Origin: Nostoc sp. 106C
GTDB taxonomy: Bacteria > Cyanobacteriota > Cyanobacteriia > Cyanobacteriales > Nostocaceae
Direction: 5' to 3'
Length of the DNA: 64,000 nucleotides
Assembly: GCF_002154725.1 (NCBI RefSeq)
Contig: NZ_MTAW01000185.1
Coordinates: 30,640-94,639, forward strand
Shown: positions 29,308 to 38,419 of the stretch, one piece after another
Numbering within the stretch: the stretch's first letter is position 1
Layout: the number at the start of each line of letters is the position of its first letter
Notes under the pieces: generated by a model
What the model saw: only the letters and a program-made list of their open reading frames with translations
The model's database searches: none
What the model was told of the DNA's origin: nothing
Program-made: the position numbers and the translations under genes

Positions 29308-30261
29308 TTATTTATTAAAATATCCCTTTTGCCAAAGATAAAAGGGGCTAATTAAACTACTCAAAAATAGTTGCATTTCACAAGCTGCCACCAACTCACT
29401 TTTAACTTGTGACCTATATTTGAGTAAGTGCAATAAAATTTTACGTATATCGTTAATTATGTAAGCAAAAAAGGCTATTGGTTTAGCACAAGTTTTTACA
29501 GATAACATCCGAGTAACATAACGGCTAAGTCCAATACCTTTAAAAAATGGAATTAAGTAATCCTTTTGTAAACGCCAGTATGGAATTTGGTGATATATCT
29601 CCATCTCTGGGTTGTACCAAATTTCCCATCCAGTTTTTTGGATGTAAGACAACATTTCTAAATCTTCACTGGTAAGCATATTACCAGGAATTCGACCAGT
29701 TAAAATACAATTATTAGGTACGCTTTCTAACCAAGCTTCCCGACGAACAACAAGTCCAGCAGATGGTGGTAATAATTTTTTCGAGGCTTTATATATTAAG
29801 GGCAAATCACCTCGTTTTGTAATTGCTAAAAATGGAGCGATACGCTGAAAATTTTCTGGTGGTTCAACTTCCCATTGCGGATGAATTTGACTACCGTAAG
29901 CTCCTGCTTTCGGATAGTTTTGACTAAAAGCATAAGCCGCTGCAACCCAGTTTGATAGTGGATAGTTATCATCATCTAGAAAACCGATCAATTTACCTTT
30001 GGCTTCTTGTACTGCTCTCTTTCTCGCATATGCTGCTCCTTGTTTTGGTTCAAAGCAATATTTTAAAGGAAAGGGAGATTGCCAATTTTCTTGATAGCTT
30101 TGAATAACTTCTGCTGTGTTGTCTGTGCTGTTGTTGTCTACAACAATAATCTCCCATGAAAGATGTTCAGTGTAGAGTTGATTTTGCAGACGTTCCAGCA
30201 ATTCAGGTAATCGACTTGCACCGTTGTAAGTTGGTATGGCTACAGTAAAATCAAGGTACAT
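29308..30261 (-). CDS. hpsE: Hormogonium polysaccharide glycosyltransferase HpsE
   Basis: A 317-residue GT2 enzyme with DFTVAIPTYNGASRLPELL (4-22), IIVVDNNSTDNTAEVI, GAAYARKRAVQEAKG, the metal-binding GFLDDDN, a GxxxTSEDLEML acceptor segment and WEIWYNPEMEIYHQIPYWRL. These match the HpsE family of Nostoc punctiforme, one of the glycosyltransferases required for the secreted polysaccharide of motile hormogonia. Start ATG 30261 is chosen over the TTG at 30300 because the paralogue at 47165 begins at the same place (M-LDFTVAIPTYNGA). It sits between two GspH-like pseudopilin genes. Confidence 0.88.
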   Translation of the reverse strand: MYLDFTVAIPTYNGASRLPELLERLQNQLYTEHLSWEIIVVDNNSTDNTAEVIQSYQENWQSPFPLKYCFEPKQGAAYARKRAVQEAKGKLIGFLDDDNYPLSNWVAAAYAFSQNYPKAGAYGSQIHPQWEVEPPENFQRIAPFLAITKRGDLPLIYKASKKLLPPSAGLVVRREAWLESVPNNCILTGRIPGNMLTSEDLEMLSYIQKTGWEIWYNPEMEIYHQIPYWRLQKDYLIPFFKGIGLSRYVTRMLSVKTCAKPIAFFAYIINDIRKILLHLLKYRSQVKSELVAACEMQLFLSSLISPFYLWQKGYFNK

Positions 30262-30397
30262 TTTTATTGAGTTTAGTAAAAAATTAGACTTATAAATCAA
30301 TTTTTAACTTTAGGTGCAGATTCACGTTACCGTTGATTTACTGAATTTACTAACCTGAATAGACTGAATTTATTAAGTAGTTTTAGTACTAAAATTT

Positions 30398-31072
30398 CTA
30401 GTCACATTCCGTATCTTTTCCTGTTTTTATTGAACCTAATAAAGTTTTAACAATCACACATCGCTTCATCTCAGTAGCTTGAGTAGGAGCGCCAGGTTTT
30501 GCTACAGCTACCGCTACAATTAAGCCTTTGTTACCAATTTTATTATTCTGTACAGATGTTAAACCGCTAGTTTTAGTCTTTACTAGCAGATCCAAAGCAC
30601 CCGTGTAGTCAAAGGTAATTGTCGTTGGGGTAGTGGAGGCATAGGATACAGAACTAGTGCTAGTAGTAGTATTTGTATCAGTGAGGTTTGTCCCTAATAC
30701 TATTTGACCTGCTTTAAGCCCTAAATCTTCACCCAAAGTCCGCCAGAAACTACTAGGATCTATATCTTTAGGATAAATGGCAATTTGGGGAATGTTATTA
30801 TCAGTTCTAAAGCTAACGCTATAACCAAGTTTTCGTTTTTTAGCTTCTCTTTGCGCTTCTTGAAGTGCTGCTACAACTATATCGTTAGCCTTATTTACCC
30901 GTTGTCTGTTGACAAAGCCAAGCCAACCAGGAGCGGCAATCGCTGCCAAAACTCCAATTATTAATATCACTACTAAAAGCTCAATCAGAGTAAACCCAGC
31001 AGTTTGTTGGCAAAGAGAGAAAGAGCGTTCCGGTTTTTCTGTCAATATCTTAAAAGGATTTTGATGTAACAT
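30398..31072 (-). CDS. hpsD: Pseudopilin of the hps locus (GspH/HpsD-like)
   Basis: A 224-residue prepilin-like protein. The leader ends QQTAG and is followed by FTLIELLVVILIIGVLAAIA, with Glu5 present, then the GspH-like NKANDIVVAALQEAQREAKKRKL helix and a beta-rich C-terminal domain containing a Thr/Ser-rich loop (about 130-155) and RCVIVKTLLGSIKTGKDTECD end. Position as the fourth gene after hpsA-hpsB-hpsC agrees with hpsD of Nostoc punctiforme; I name it on that basis. GAGGA lies just upstream of ATG 31072. In the type II/IV model it forms part of an inner-membrane pseudopilus. Confidence 0.8.
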   Translation of the reverse strand: MLHQNPFKILTEKPERSFSLCQQTAGFTLIELLVVILIIGVLAAIAAPGWLGFVNRQRVNKANDIVVAALQEAQREAKKRKLGYSVSFRTDNNIPQIAIYPKDIDPSSFWRTLGEDLGLKAGQIVLGTNLTDTNTTTSTSSVSYASTTPTTITFDYTGALDLLVKTKTSGLTSVQNNKIGNKGLIVAVAVAKPGAPTQATEMKRCVIVKTLLGSIKTGKDTECD

Positions 31073-31225
31073 TTTTCCTCAAACTAGGCTATACATAGTA
31101 GGCCGATCTTCATTAGCTCAATAAATTAAATTTCTAAGCATATGGATGAAAATTGCTAATTGCCTAACTATCATTAATTGATAGTCATTAGCATTACTAG
31201 CAGATATTTACTTATAAGCAATTGC

Positions 31226-32167
31226 CTATTTAGTAAATACAAATCCGCGTCCTTGAACTCGTATGCTTGCTTGTGGAAAATAAATTTTTCTACTCTGATT
31301 GCTCTGATCAAAATTTAGGTTGGTTGTTTGAAGACGAGCTAGAGAATTACCACGTAGATAAACTTCTGCTACAGTATTAGCTGAATCTACACAGACGTAA
31401 AAGCCACGGGTTTTAACATTATCCGTAGCTACAGCATCTCCAGTACCAGAGAATTTTGGTACTAACTGTCCAGTAGAGCATACAGGTTCTGGGTTTGTTG
31501 TAGTATCTATGGTAGTTTGATCGACGTAATCAACTAGAGCTAAAATATCTTGAGTATAAGTTTCATTTGTCTTTACCCATTGATTCATCTTGCTCTTAAG
31601 ATCTCCTTCATTACTGAGATCAAACATCTTAAAACCAGGATCTCTAGTGTCTTCTCTATCTGTGTCAGTTTGCCCATAACCATTGCTGATTTGAAATCTC
31701 CCAATTCTAGCTGCCTGAGACCATGTTGAGTTATTATCTTTAATCAAATAATAGGCAACTAATGAGTAAACGAAAGTATCATCTGTTCCGCTAGCAACGG
31801 TAAGCCCGCCAGAAACAAACTGCCGCTTCCAGAAGACAAGAACAGGAAAATATTGATCTTTTTGTGTGTACTTAGGTAGTTGGCTCCTAATCGCAGCTAT
31901 ACCATCAGCATCATAAATGTAGACTGCCTGCTGCATATCCCTAGCAATGTAGTCAAGTGATTCTTTAATTTCTTGCTCAGTATTTGCTTTGGCTTGCTCT
32001 TTGCGATCGTTGTCGAGAATATTGACCATAAATCCTAGTAAAGGTGTAATTACAAGGACAGCTATGATCATGGCTACAAGTAACTCTATGAGAGTAAAAC
32101 CGTTTAATTTTTGCCTTACACCAGAGTACTTTAGCTGATTAGTTAACAGCCATTTTATAGGTCTCAT
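31226..32167 (-). CDS. hpsC: Hormogonium polysaccharide pseudopilin HpsC
   Basis: A 313-residue pseudopilin with a 22-residue leader (basic, RQKLNG) and FTLIELLVAMIIAVLVITPLLG as the mature N-terminus, then IKESLDYIARDMQQAVYIYDADG as in GspJ-like minor pseudopilins, and a long C-terminal domain including FYVCVDSANTVAEVYLRGNSLARLQ. This matches HpsC by size, order and motif. Start ATG 32167; AAGGAG is about 13 bases upstream. It lies 64 bp after hpsB and 153 bp before the hpsD-like gene on one probable transcript. Confidence 0.88.
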   Translation of the reverse strand: MRPIKWLLTNQLKYSGVRQKLNGFTLIELLVAMIIAVLVITPLLGFMVNILDNDRKEQAKANTEQEIKESLDYIARDMQQAVYIYDADGIAAIRSQLPKYTQKDQYFPVLVFWKRQFVSGGLTVASGTDDTFVYSLVAYYLIKDNNSTWSQAARIGRFQISNGYGQTDTDREDTRDPGFKMFDLSNEGDLKSKMNQWVKTNETYTQDILALVDYVDQTTIDTTTNPEPVCSTGQLVPKFSGTGDAVATDNVKTRGFYVCVDSANTVAEVYLRGNSLARLQTTNLNFDQSNQSRKIYFPQASIRVQGRGFVFTK

Positions 32168-32231
32168 GATGCTATATTTTCTCCTTGAAATTGCGGATAT
32201 TTAGCATTGAGATTGATTAACAGAAAGACAA

Positions 32232-32918
32232 CTAAGAACATGTAGATTGAGGATTAGTTACTTTTAAACGCTCGCAGAAATCACTAAATGTGGCTCCTGT
32301 TGATACTTCTGTTGTCATTTCTATTAATGGCGCTTTGCGATCGCCTGTTCCCCCAGTGAAAGTCGGTTGTTTACTAGGTGCTTTTTTCAAGTTCCCGCCG
32401 TCGCTGCTAAAGCCACTTGCTCTGTAAACACGTATGCCTAACTGGTAGCCCTTGGCAGGATCAGTAATATTAGTAGTGGTTCCGCCAGTAGTCACAGTGG
32501 CTTTGTTAAAGCGAATCGCTTGAATCACAAAATTGTTGATATTAGTGGTGGTACAGTCATTACCATCAACAGAGACACAGTATAAATTAGTTGCAGGGGC
32601 AGTACAGGGACTAGTTTTAGTACCACAGGTTAAAGTTCCTACAGTAGGAGGAGCATAGTCAGCTATGGTTGTGCCGTCTGTAATTGGAGAACTAGGAGCA
32701 GTAATTACTCCAGATCGGACACCATCGAGGTAAGTTTTGGCAGCGTCAGTAGCCGACTCAATGCGCTTTGCTTGCACTCTTGTTGCCACAGATAAGACAA
32801 TTACAGGTGCGATCGCTGCCAGTAAAAGAGAAGCAACTAAAATAGCTACCAAAGACTCGACGATGGTGAACCCCGATTGGCTAGATGCAGATGCTTGTTG
32901 CTGTTTGTGATGAATCAT
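32232..32918 (-). CDS. hpsB: Hormogonium polysaccharide pseudopilin HpsB
   Basis: A 228-residue pseudopilin. Residues 1-16 form a polar leader ending in SG, followed by FTIVESLVAILVASLLLAAI (Glu5 present) and TRVQAKRIESATDAAKTYLDGVRSG, typical of a GspI-like minor pseudopilin. The globular part is rich in Thr and has several cysteine pairs (LTCGTKTSPC, YCVSVDGNDC, a C-terminal Cys before Ser) that could form disulphides in the periplasm. It starts 25 bp after the hpsA stop, consistent with one operon. Confidence 0.9.
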   Translation of the reverse strand: MIHHKQQQASASSQSGFTIVESLVAILVASLLLAAIAPVIVLSVATRVQAKRIESATDAAKTYLDGVRSGVITAPSSPITDGTTIADYAPPTVGTLTCGTKTSPCTAPATNLYCVSVDGNDCTTTNINNFVIQAIRFNKATVTTGGTTTNITDPAKGYQLGIRVYRASGFSSDGGNLKKAPSKQPTFTGGTGDRKAPLIEMTTEVSTGATFSDFCERLKVTNPQSTCS

Positions 32919-32943
32919 AATTCAGCAATTTAGGTAGGTTTTA

Positions 32944-35900
32944 TCAAGGGCAGCTAGGACGTTGGTCTGAGCTAACGGCGTATTTGTAATTAGTGCCATA
33001 ATTAGTAGCAGCGTTGTTGTAGCCAACAGTAATGCTGTCACTTGGGTCATCATATTGAGCAGCACATAACAAAGTTTTCACCCAGTTGTCATCTCGTGGC
33101 ACTTCCCGATAAAACTCATTGGGAGGGTTAAGTGTTGGTGCTGTAAACCGCTGAGAGAACAAATCAGGCAACTGAGTCAGTAAGGCGACATCATAACCCC
33201 AAGAACGGCTAGATGGTGTGTAGAAAGGTGCAGTACCTACTGTGTCTGTACCATTACTATCTTTATTGACGGTAGATTGATAACCTTGGGGGTATCCAAA
33301 ATTTGTGCTGCCACCGCTATTAGAAGTAATTACTTGCCAAGGCGCTGTGGCATAAGAACTGCGCTTAAATTCAATAAAAGAGCCACTAGCTTTATGATTT
33401 ATGTAATTACCTGCACTTGTTTCCCAACGTTCTAGATAGCGTACAAAGTTTTCTAAACCACCACCAAATTCGTTTGGACGGCTTGGGGTATCACCTTGCG
33501 CGATTACTAAATTTGTTTCTGTGGCTGTGGCATTTTGCAACCAATTAGTGTTAGACCGATTTCTTACATCATTTCCGTTACCAGTCTCCGGCCCTGTAAA
33601 GTTTGTGATCGCTATTGGGTAGTGAATTTGTAATACTGGTACTAACAGCGGTTGTTCTGTTGCTCTAGTTCCTGTGAAACTACTAGGAGTCAGGATTGAC
33701 AGAGGATACTGAGGATCATAACTGGATGCTCCTGCGTTATCAGTTTTAAACCAGAGAGTGTTAGGTTGTTTACGGGGTTGCTTAGTACTGAAGGTGCTAT
33801 ACGGAAATTCATCTTGTGCTCCCGAACTGTTAATACCCAGAGGAATAGGTTGATTATTATCTAATATCAATTTATGGTTTCCATCCCTCTTGAAAGCAAC
33901 CCGACGAGGATAAATGCGATCCGCTTCTAACGTCGCAGGTTGACTAGTAGTACCCGCACCACTAATTACCCAATCACTTGGTTTGCAAGCTGTTACTATT
34001 CGTTTACGGCAGATTTCCATGACATACTCAGAAAAATTAACAACTCCCCCTACCCCTACCCGGCGCTGAATTGGGGTCACAAAGTTGTTGAAGTAAGAAC
34101 TACCTGTGGGAGTTGATGTATTGGCAGAGTATTGATCGTCTTGAAAGTCGTGGCTAGTGACAAAGTTGTTATCCCAAAAGCCATTGATTTTAGCAGCAGC
34201 CGAGGCAGTTATCTGAGTAGCTTCTGCAACACTAGTGTCAGTCGTATTACCGTTACCATTGAGATCAAAGCCAAAGTCAGATTCACTGACATTTCCTAAA
34301 GACCCGTCACCATCAGCATCAAAGTTAGGAAGAAAAACAGGATTACCGACATTATCAACCGTATCGTAGTTGTTTCTCAGGGCATAGTCGCCCTGATCCC
34401 GATAGCCTTCTTGGAAAGCACCAGACAGAATAGTAATCGCATCAGCCAGAACCGTTGCTGGCCGCCAAGTTTCGCCTGTGCCGCAAGTAGTAAACTGATC
34501 TTTGCGGCAAGCAAAGTTGGGATCAAGAGTGTTACGAGTATAGAAGTTATCCCATAAATAATTAGGGTCGGGATTTAAAGCCTGTGTAAATTCTTCTTTG
34601 GAGTGTAGATTAAAATTACCTTTGACATACACAGGCAGGTTAGATGCCAAGATTAAACCCTTTTCTTCTGGCTTATAAGTAGCGTTACGACTCAAGTCAC
34701 TACCGTTAATCAGCATAATGCCGTTAGGTCGTCGAGTAGGATCTAGCTTGAAGTCTGCGGTACTTACAATTGGGTCAGTATCGCTGGCATCTGGTAGTGC
34801 ATCGTCACGAGTTGCATAAATAATGCCACTATTTGGAAATAGAAACTCTCCTCCAGTTTTAGATTTTCTTCGTAGTAAATCCAGATTCACGATGGTGGCA
34901 CGAATTTCTAAAGGCTGACGCAATTCCACATCCAAGTTGTATTTTGTGGTGCTTGAAGAGTCTGGCTTATCGATTGCTTTTACCTGTCTAGCATCCAGAA
35001 AAGCAGTTTCCATAATAGCGCCATGCGGAATAGCACCATCATCAATATCAGTAGTAGTAAGAGTCCCATCCAAGATTTTCAAGGCGCACATCGCAGAATC
35101 AACTGCTGATTGCTCAGAAAGACTGAGATTTTGACTTGCTGCAATTTTTGTCAAAGCATCCTTAAGTGGTTGATTTACCAAGCGTCCATTGGGGTATTTC
35201 AATGCAGCTTGGTAGTTCAATGCTGCTTCATAACCTGTTGTTGACAGGGACGACGCTGAGTAGACAACACCATTATTAGAGTTCCCTCCATTACCAGCAG
35301 CAATTGTAGATAGTCCTGTTAAAGCTCTACCAGAAGCGGGGAATGGAGAAAAATCTGGCAACCCTTCCTTATTTTTTGCTGTAGTGCTATTAGTAGGATC
35401 GTAGTAGCTACTGACACAGGCAATGGGGGTTTGATAAGTGCCTGGGGTATTAGGATCGTAGGATGAATCTTGATAGTGATAAACTGCTGTAGCCCGCATT
35501 TTTAAGTAGGGTGTCTCAGCATGGGGTAAGCCAGCCTCACTAGTAGTATCACTGGTGGGTTTGGTAACACCCATCGCCATACTATCTGGCCAGACTTTAT
35601 CTGTTACGGCAAGATCGGCTGTAAAATCAGTGGTGGTGCTGGTAGGAGTACGATTATCAGGCAAGTAAATTCCTGCACCAGTAACGACTCTTAAACCCCC
35701 GACTACATCTAGAGGGCCTGTAGGTTCTTGTGATGCTGCCTTTTCCCAGAAGCCATCTCGTTCTGTAACCCCCAGATCGTCTAGTAAGTTAGCTTGAGAG
35801 AAGCGCTTACGAGGATTAGTAGTGTCATCCCATTCCTTGGTGGAAATAGTCTGTCCTGTTTCTGAACTAACAAATGTGGTGCCGTTGTACCAATATTGAG

Positions 35901-37659
35901 GTAGGTTATTGCCTACTAAAACGCGATCGCCAATCAGTTTTTCTTGCGTTGTGGTTAAGGTCTTCAGGGTATTTGGGTCTGTTGCTGGCAGGTAAAGCTT
36001 ATTTGCAGTACTCTGCGCTTTCATCGCTATCTTGGCAAAATTAGTTTCAGTTTTACCATCAGTGGGATCAAAGGGGAAAACCCATTCATCTACTGGACGC
36101 AAAGAGTTACCAGAGTCGCCACCAGTTGGAAACGGATTAGTGCTTGTGTAGTTATAAGTTGTTCCTGTATTAGTAGGTTGTTTCAGTGCATTCTCACCAA
36201 CACCCACCTCTGCATAAGGAACACGTCGTGTCCGCTTTTTAAAGTAAATTGTTAGCTGTTGATCTTGTGCTTTCGATGCTGAGAGAGTTGGCTCAGCTGT
36301 CCTAGCCTTCTTAATTCCCTCTTTAACTTCATCGGGAAGAGAAGAATCTGGGGGAGTTGTAGCTGGATAAAGAGCATTTGTTGCTTGTACTAAGCGGGCA
36401 ATTCGTTGAGCATAAGCCGCATCGTTATAGGCTGCTGTATTTCCGTAGACGGTTACTGTTTTATTTGTGTCACTAAAATAATCAGCCGTTTGATCACCAT
36501 AATTTGGCTGATAGGGCCGAACATCTTTAAAAAGATCTACCCTGACTTTAGCTTCTCCGTCTATCTTTGCAGTTTCATTTACGCGACTATTGATTACATT
36601 ACCAGCAATAACAATTTTGCTGTTTTCCTGGGTGTAATAACAAGAATATGGGCTGCTGACTTGATAAAACCAAATTCCATCGTCATATGTTTTCATTCTC
36701 GTCAGCAAATTACCATTAGTAAATATGCGTCCGTTAATATATAAACCGGCTCCAGGTGTAATTTCTAAGTCGTTCTCGTAGATTACTGCGTTGTTGGTGA
36801 GTGGAAGACGCTCCCGGTCTTGCTGATACTCTAAAGATGAAAAGCCTTTATTACCTGTAAATTTTTCATACTTATTACTAGTGTTATCTACTCCCGTTAG
36901 ATCTGTGATAGGTACTGTAGTTGTATATACGAAAAGGCTTCTTTTGAGCTTACTACCGACTTTATACCAACCCTGACTACCGACTAAATCAGCACTAGTA
37001 GCAACATTACTTGCACATTTACCAGCTGTAGCGCCTTCGTCCATTGGTTGCGCTCTTGCTTCTAGGGTACTTCTTGGTCTAGTACTAGTAGGAGTCCGAA
37101 AGTAAATGCCGTAAAGAGTAAAGCTATCAAACTTACCATCATTATCAGTATCAACAGGATATTTCCAGGCTGATATTAGAGTTTCATCGTCAGCAATAGA
37201 ATTATCACCATCGATATCCTTCACTAATTTTAATTGCGTCTCGTCACCAAATGTAAATTCGGAAATATTATTATCGATAACTTGGCTCAATGAGAAGTCT
37301 GAGGGCGTTGAACGTGGTAATCTCGGGTCTTGAAAAAGTTTGTCTAATTTAGCTTTTGCGCGATCAAGAGCTGGTGCGGCTGCTCTTAGAACAATTTCAT
37401 TCACTCGAACGTTGCTAGCATTTTTAGATCTTTCAAATGACCGAAATAAAATTGCAGTAGTCAGCAGCACAACTACTAATGCTACCATTGCCACCGTTGG
37501 CAACACAAAACCAGCATTGACCGTTCCGCGCTTTCTTCTGGTAGTAAAAACAGCCCGAAGCAACCAAATAATTTGCTTCTTAATTTTAGAGAAGCACTGA
37601 GAAGTAAATATTTTAAAGACTTTTGTTATTGCCTTGACTAGCTGGCGTTTTCGAGTCAT
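32944..37659 (-). CDS. hpsA: Hormogonium polysaccharide protein HpsA
   Basis: A 1571-residue protein matching HpsA of Nostoc punctiforme in size, gene order and N-terminus. After 49 mostly basic residues there is a prepilin-like AGFVLPTVAMVALVVVLLTTAI (49-70): a Gly-Phe junction and a hydrophobic helix, but proline instead of Glu5, as in PilX-like proteins. Next comes NEIVLRAAAPALDRAKAKLD, then a large extracytoplasmic region rich in Asn, Thr, Asp and Ser. Several loops look calcium-binding: DIDGDNSIADDE (148-159), DTDNDGKFD (170-178) and FDADGDGS near residue 1110. AGGAAAG precedes ATG 37659. It is required for motility and polysaccharide secretion in N. punctiforme; its biochemical role is unknown. 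Confidence 0.9.
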   Translation of the reverse strand: MTRKRQLVKAITKVFKIFTSQCFSKIKKQIIWLLRAVFTTRRKRGTVNAGFVLPTVAMVALVVVLLTTAILFRSFERSKNASNVRVNEIVLRAAAPALDRAKAKLDKLFQDPRLPRSTPSDFSLSQVIDNNISEFTFGDETQLKLVKDIDGDNSIADDETLISAWKYPVDTDNDGKFDSFTLYGIYFRTPTSTRPRSTLEARAQPMDEGATAGKCASNVATSADLVGSQGWYKVGSKLKRSLFVYTTTVPITDLTGVDNTSNKYEKFTGNKGFSSLEYQQDRERLPLTNNAVIYENDLEITPGAGLYINGRIFTNGNLLTRMKTYDDGIWFYQVSSPYSCYYTQENSKIVIAGNVINSRVNETAKIDGEAKVRVDLFKDVRPYQPNYGDQTADYFSDTNKTVTVYGNTAAYNDAAYAQRIARLVQATNALYPATTPPDSSLPDEVKEGIKKARTAEPTLSASKAQDQQLTIYFKKRTRRVPYAEVGVGENALKQPTNTGTTYNYTSTNPFPTGGDSGNSLRPVDEWVFPFDPTDGKTETNFAKIAMKAQSTANKLYLPATDPNTLKTLTTTQEKLIGDRVLVGNNLPQYWYNGTTFVSSETGQTISTKEWDDTTNPRKRFSQANLLDDLGVTERDGFWEKAASQEPTGPLDVVGGLRVVTGAGIYLPDNRTPTSTTTDFTADLAVTDKVWPDSMAMGVTKPTSDTTSEAGLPHAETPYLKMRATAVYHYQDSSYDPNTPGTYQTPIACVSSYYDPTNSTTAKNKEGLPDFSPFPASGRALTGLSTIAAGNGGNSNNGVVYSASSLSTTGYEAALNYQAALKYPNGRLVNQPLKDALTKIAASQNLSLSEQSAVDSAMCALKILDGTLTTTDIDDGAIPHGAIMETAFLDARQVKAIDKPDSSSTTKYNLDVELRQPLEIRATIVNLDLLRRKSKTGGEFLFPNSGIIYATRDDALPDASDTDPIVSTADFKLDPTRRPNGIMLINGSDLSRNATYKPEEKGLILASNLPVYVKGNFNLHSKEEFTQALNPDPNYLWDNFYTRNTLDPNFACRKDQFTTCGTGETWRPATVLADAITILSGAFQEGYRDQGDYALRNNYDTVDNVGNPVFLPNFDADGDGSLGNVSESDFGFDLNGNGNTTDTSVAEATQITASAAAKINGFWDNNFVTSHDFQDDQYSANTSTPTGSSYFNNFVTPIQRRVGVGGVVNFSEYVMEICRKRIVTACKPSDWVISGAGTTSQPATLEADRIYPRRVAFKRDGNHKLILDNNQPIPLGINSSGAQDEFPYSTFSTKQPRKQPNTLWFKTDNAGASSYDPQYPLSILTPSSFTGTRATEQPLLVPVLQIHYPIAITNFTGPETGNGNDVRNRSNTNWLQNATATETNLVIAQGDTPSRPNEFGGGLENFVRYLERWETSAGNYINHKASGSFIEFKRSSYATAPWQVITSNSGGSTNFGYPQGYQSTVNKDSNGTDTVGTAPFYTPSSRSWGYDVALLTQLPDLFSQRFTAPTLNPPNEFYREVPRDDNWVKTLLCAAQYDDPSDSITVGYNNAATNYGTNYKYAVSSDQRPSCP

Positions 37660-38060
37660 AGCTGCTTTCCTGTCAAGTAGTTATTACGGTTTTATTAAAC
37701 TTTTTAGCTGTTGCTAATTATTATTATTGAGCAATTTTATAGGGAAAATTGCTGGTTTTATTTATGTAGCTACTTACCATACTTTAAGAAGTAGTAAATG
37801 CAGCAGCAACACAAAAAATCTAATTGATTTTGATTTATATCATGGGTCAACTTTGCTTTATTAACCGGAAAATACGGATTTTTCTAAAATTATTTAATTC
37901 ATGGCCATATATGGAAAGTAAAGCTGTAACTTCACACTAACTTTGTAGAAATCTATCCATCTGCAAGCAACTTCATGAAGATGTTGTTAGGAGAGTAAGC
38001 TTATATTACCCACCTGTTTATAGAAAACTATCAGTCAGCCGCTAAAAATATTAAGCAATT

Positions 38061-38084
38061 AAAAACCTCCCCAATTTGGGGAGG
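38061..38084 (-). terminator. Rho-independent terminator downstream of rpmB
   Basis: On the minus strand, CCTCCCCAA and TTGGGGAGG form a tight GC-rich stem (38066-38084) followed immediately by TTTTT. It would stop transcripts coming from rpmB (and possibly htpG) before they enter the hpsA promoter region. It is 330 bp from the rpmB stop because two repeat elements lie between. Confidence 0.75.
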
Positions 38085-38123
38085 CAGAGTAAGAGTGTTC
38101 CAAACAATAAATGATCCAAAACC

Positions 38124-38208
38124 TGTCATTGCGAATGAAGCAAAGCGGAATGAAGCAATCACAGAGTTTGAGATTGCTTCGCTACACTCCGTTTCGCTCG
38201 CAATGACA
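38124..38208. repeat. Palindromic REP-like repeat
   Basis: TGTCATTGCGAATGAAGC at the left is mirrored by GCTCGCAATGACA at the right, and the inner halves (GAAGCAATC / GATTGCTTC) are also complementary, so nearly the whole 85 bp folds into one long hairpin. This TGTCATTGCGA... sequence belongs to a repeat type widespread in many bacterial genomes. Confidence 0.75.
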
Positions 38209-38300
38209 ATTGGGCATTTTTTTACTTGGAGTACTCTAAGTATGCTCAGACTTAGATAAAATCTAGGTATTAGGGTCGAGAGCCATTGCTTTTTTCAGAA

Positions 38301-38419
38301 GCTGATACCATTTCACTTTTCGATTGCGGGCTTTCAAGCCCCTGCTTTTGAGATACTCAAAGAATATCTCTTATTCAAAGGTTGGAGATGTGGCGCTATT
38401 TGCGGAAATTGGTATTAGT
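38301..38419. mobile_element. MITE-like element ending at the rpmB stop codon
   Basis: The ends GCTGATACCATTTCAC (38301-38316) and, on the complement, ACTAATACCAATTTCC (38404-38419) form an imperfect inverted repeat with the same consensus as the element at 13246. The right end overlaps the TAA of rpmB (38415-38417), yet the last RpmB residues LNLNHY look native, so insertion was exactly at the stop or regenerated it. Confidence 0.6.

Larger units (their letters stand above)
37660..38414. other. Promoter region of hpsA and repeat cluster downstream of rpmB
   Basis: 755 bp without a gene. Bases 37660-38050 are AT-rich and must hold the hpsA promoter; I see no confident -10/-35 pair. The right half contains a terminator hairpin, a REP-like palindrome and a MITE-like element, each listed separately. 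Confidence 0.6.
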
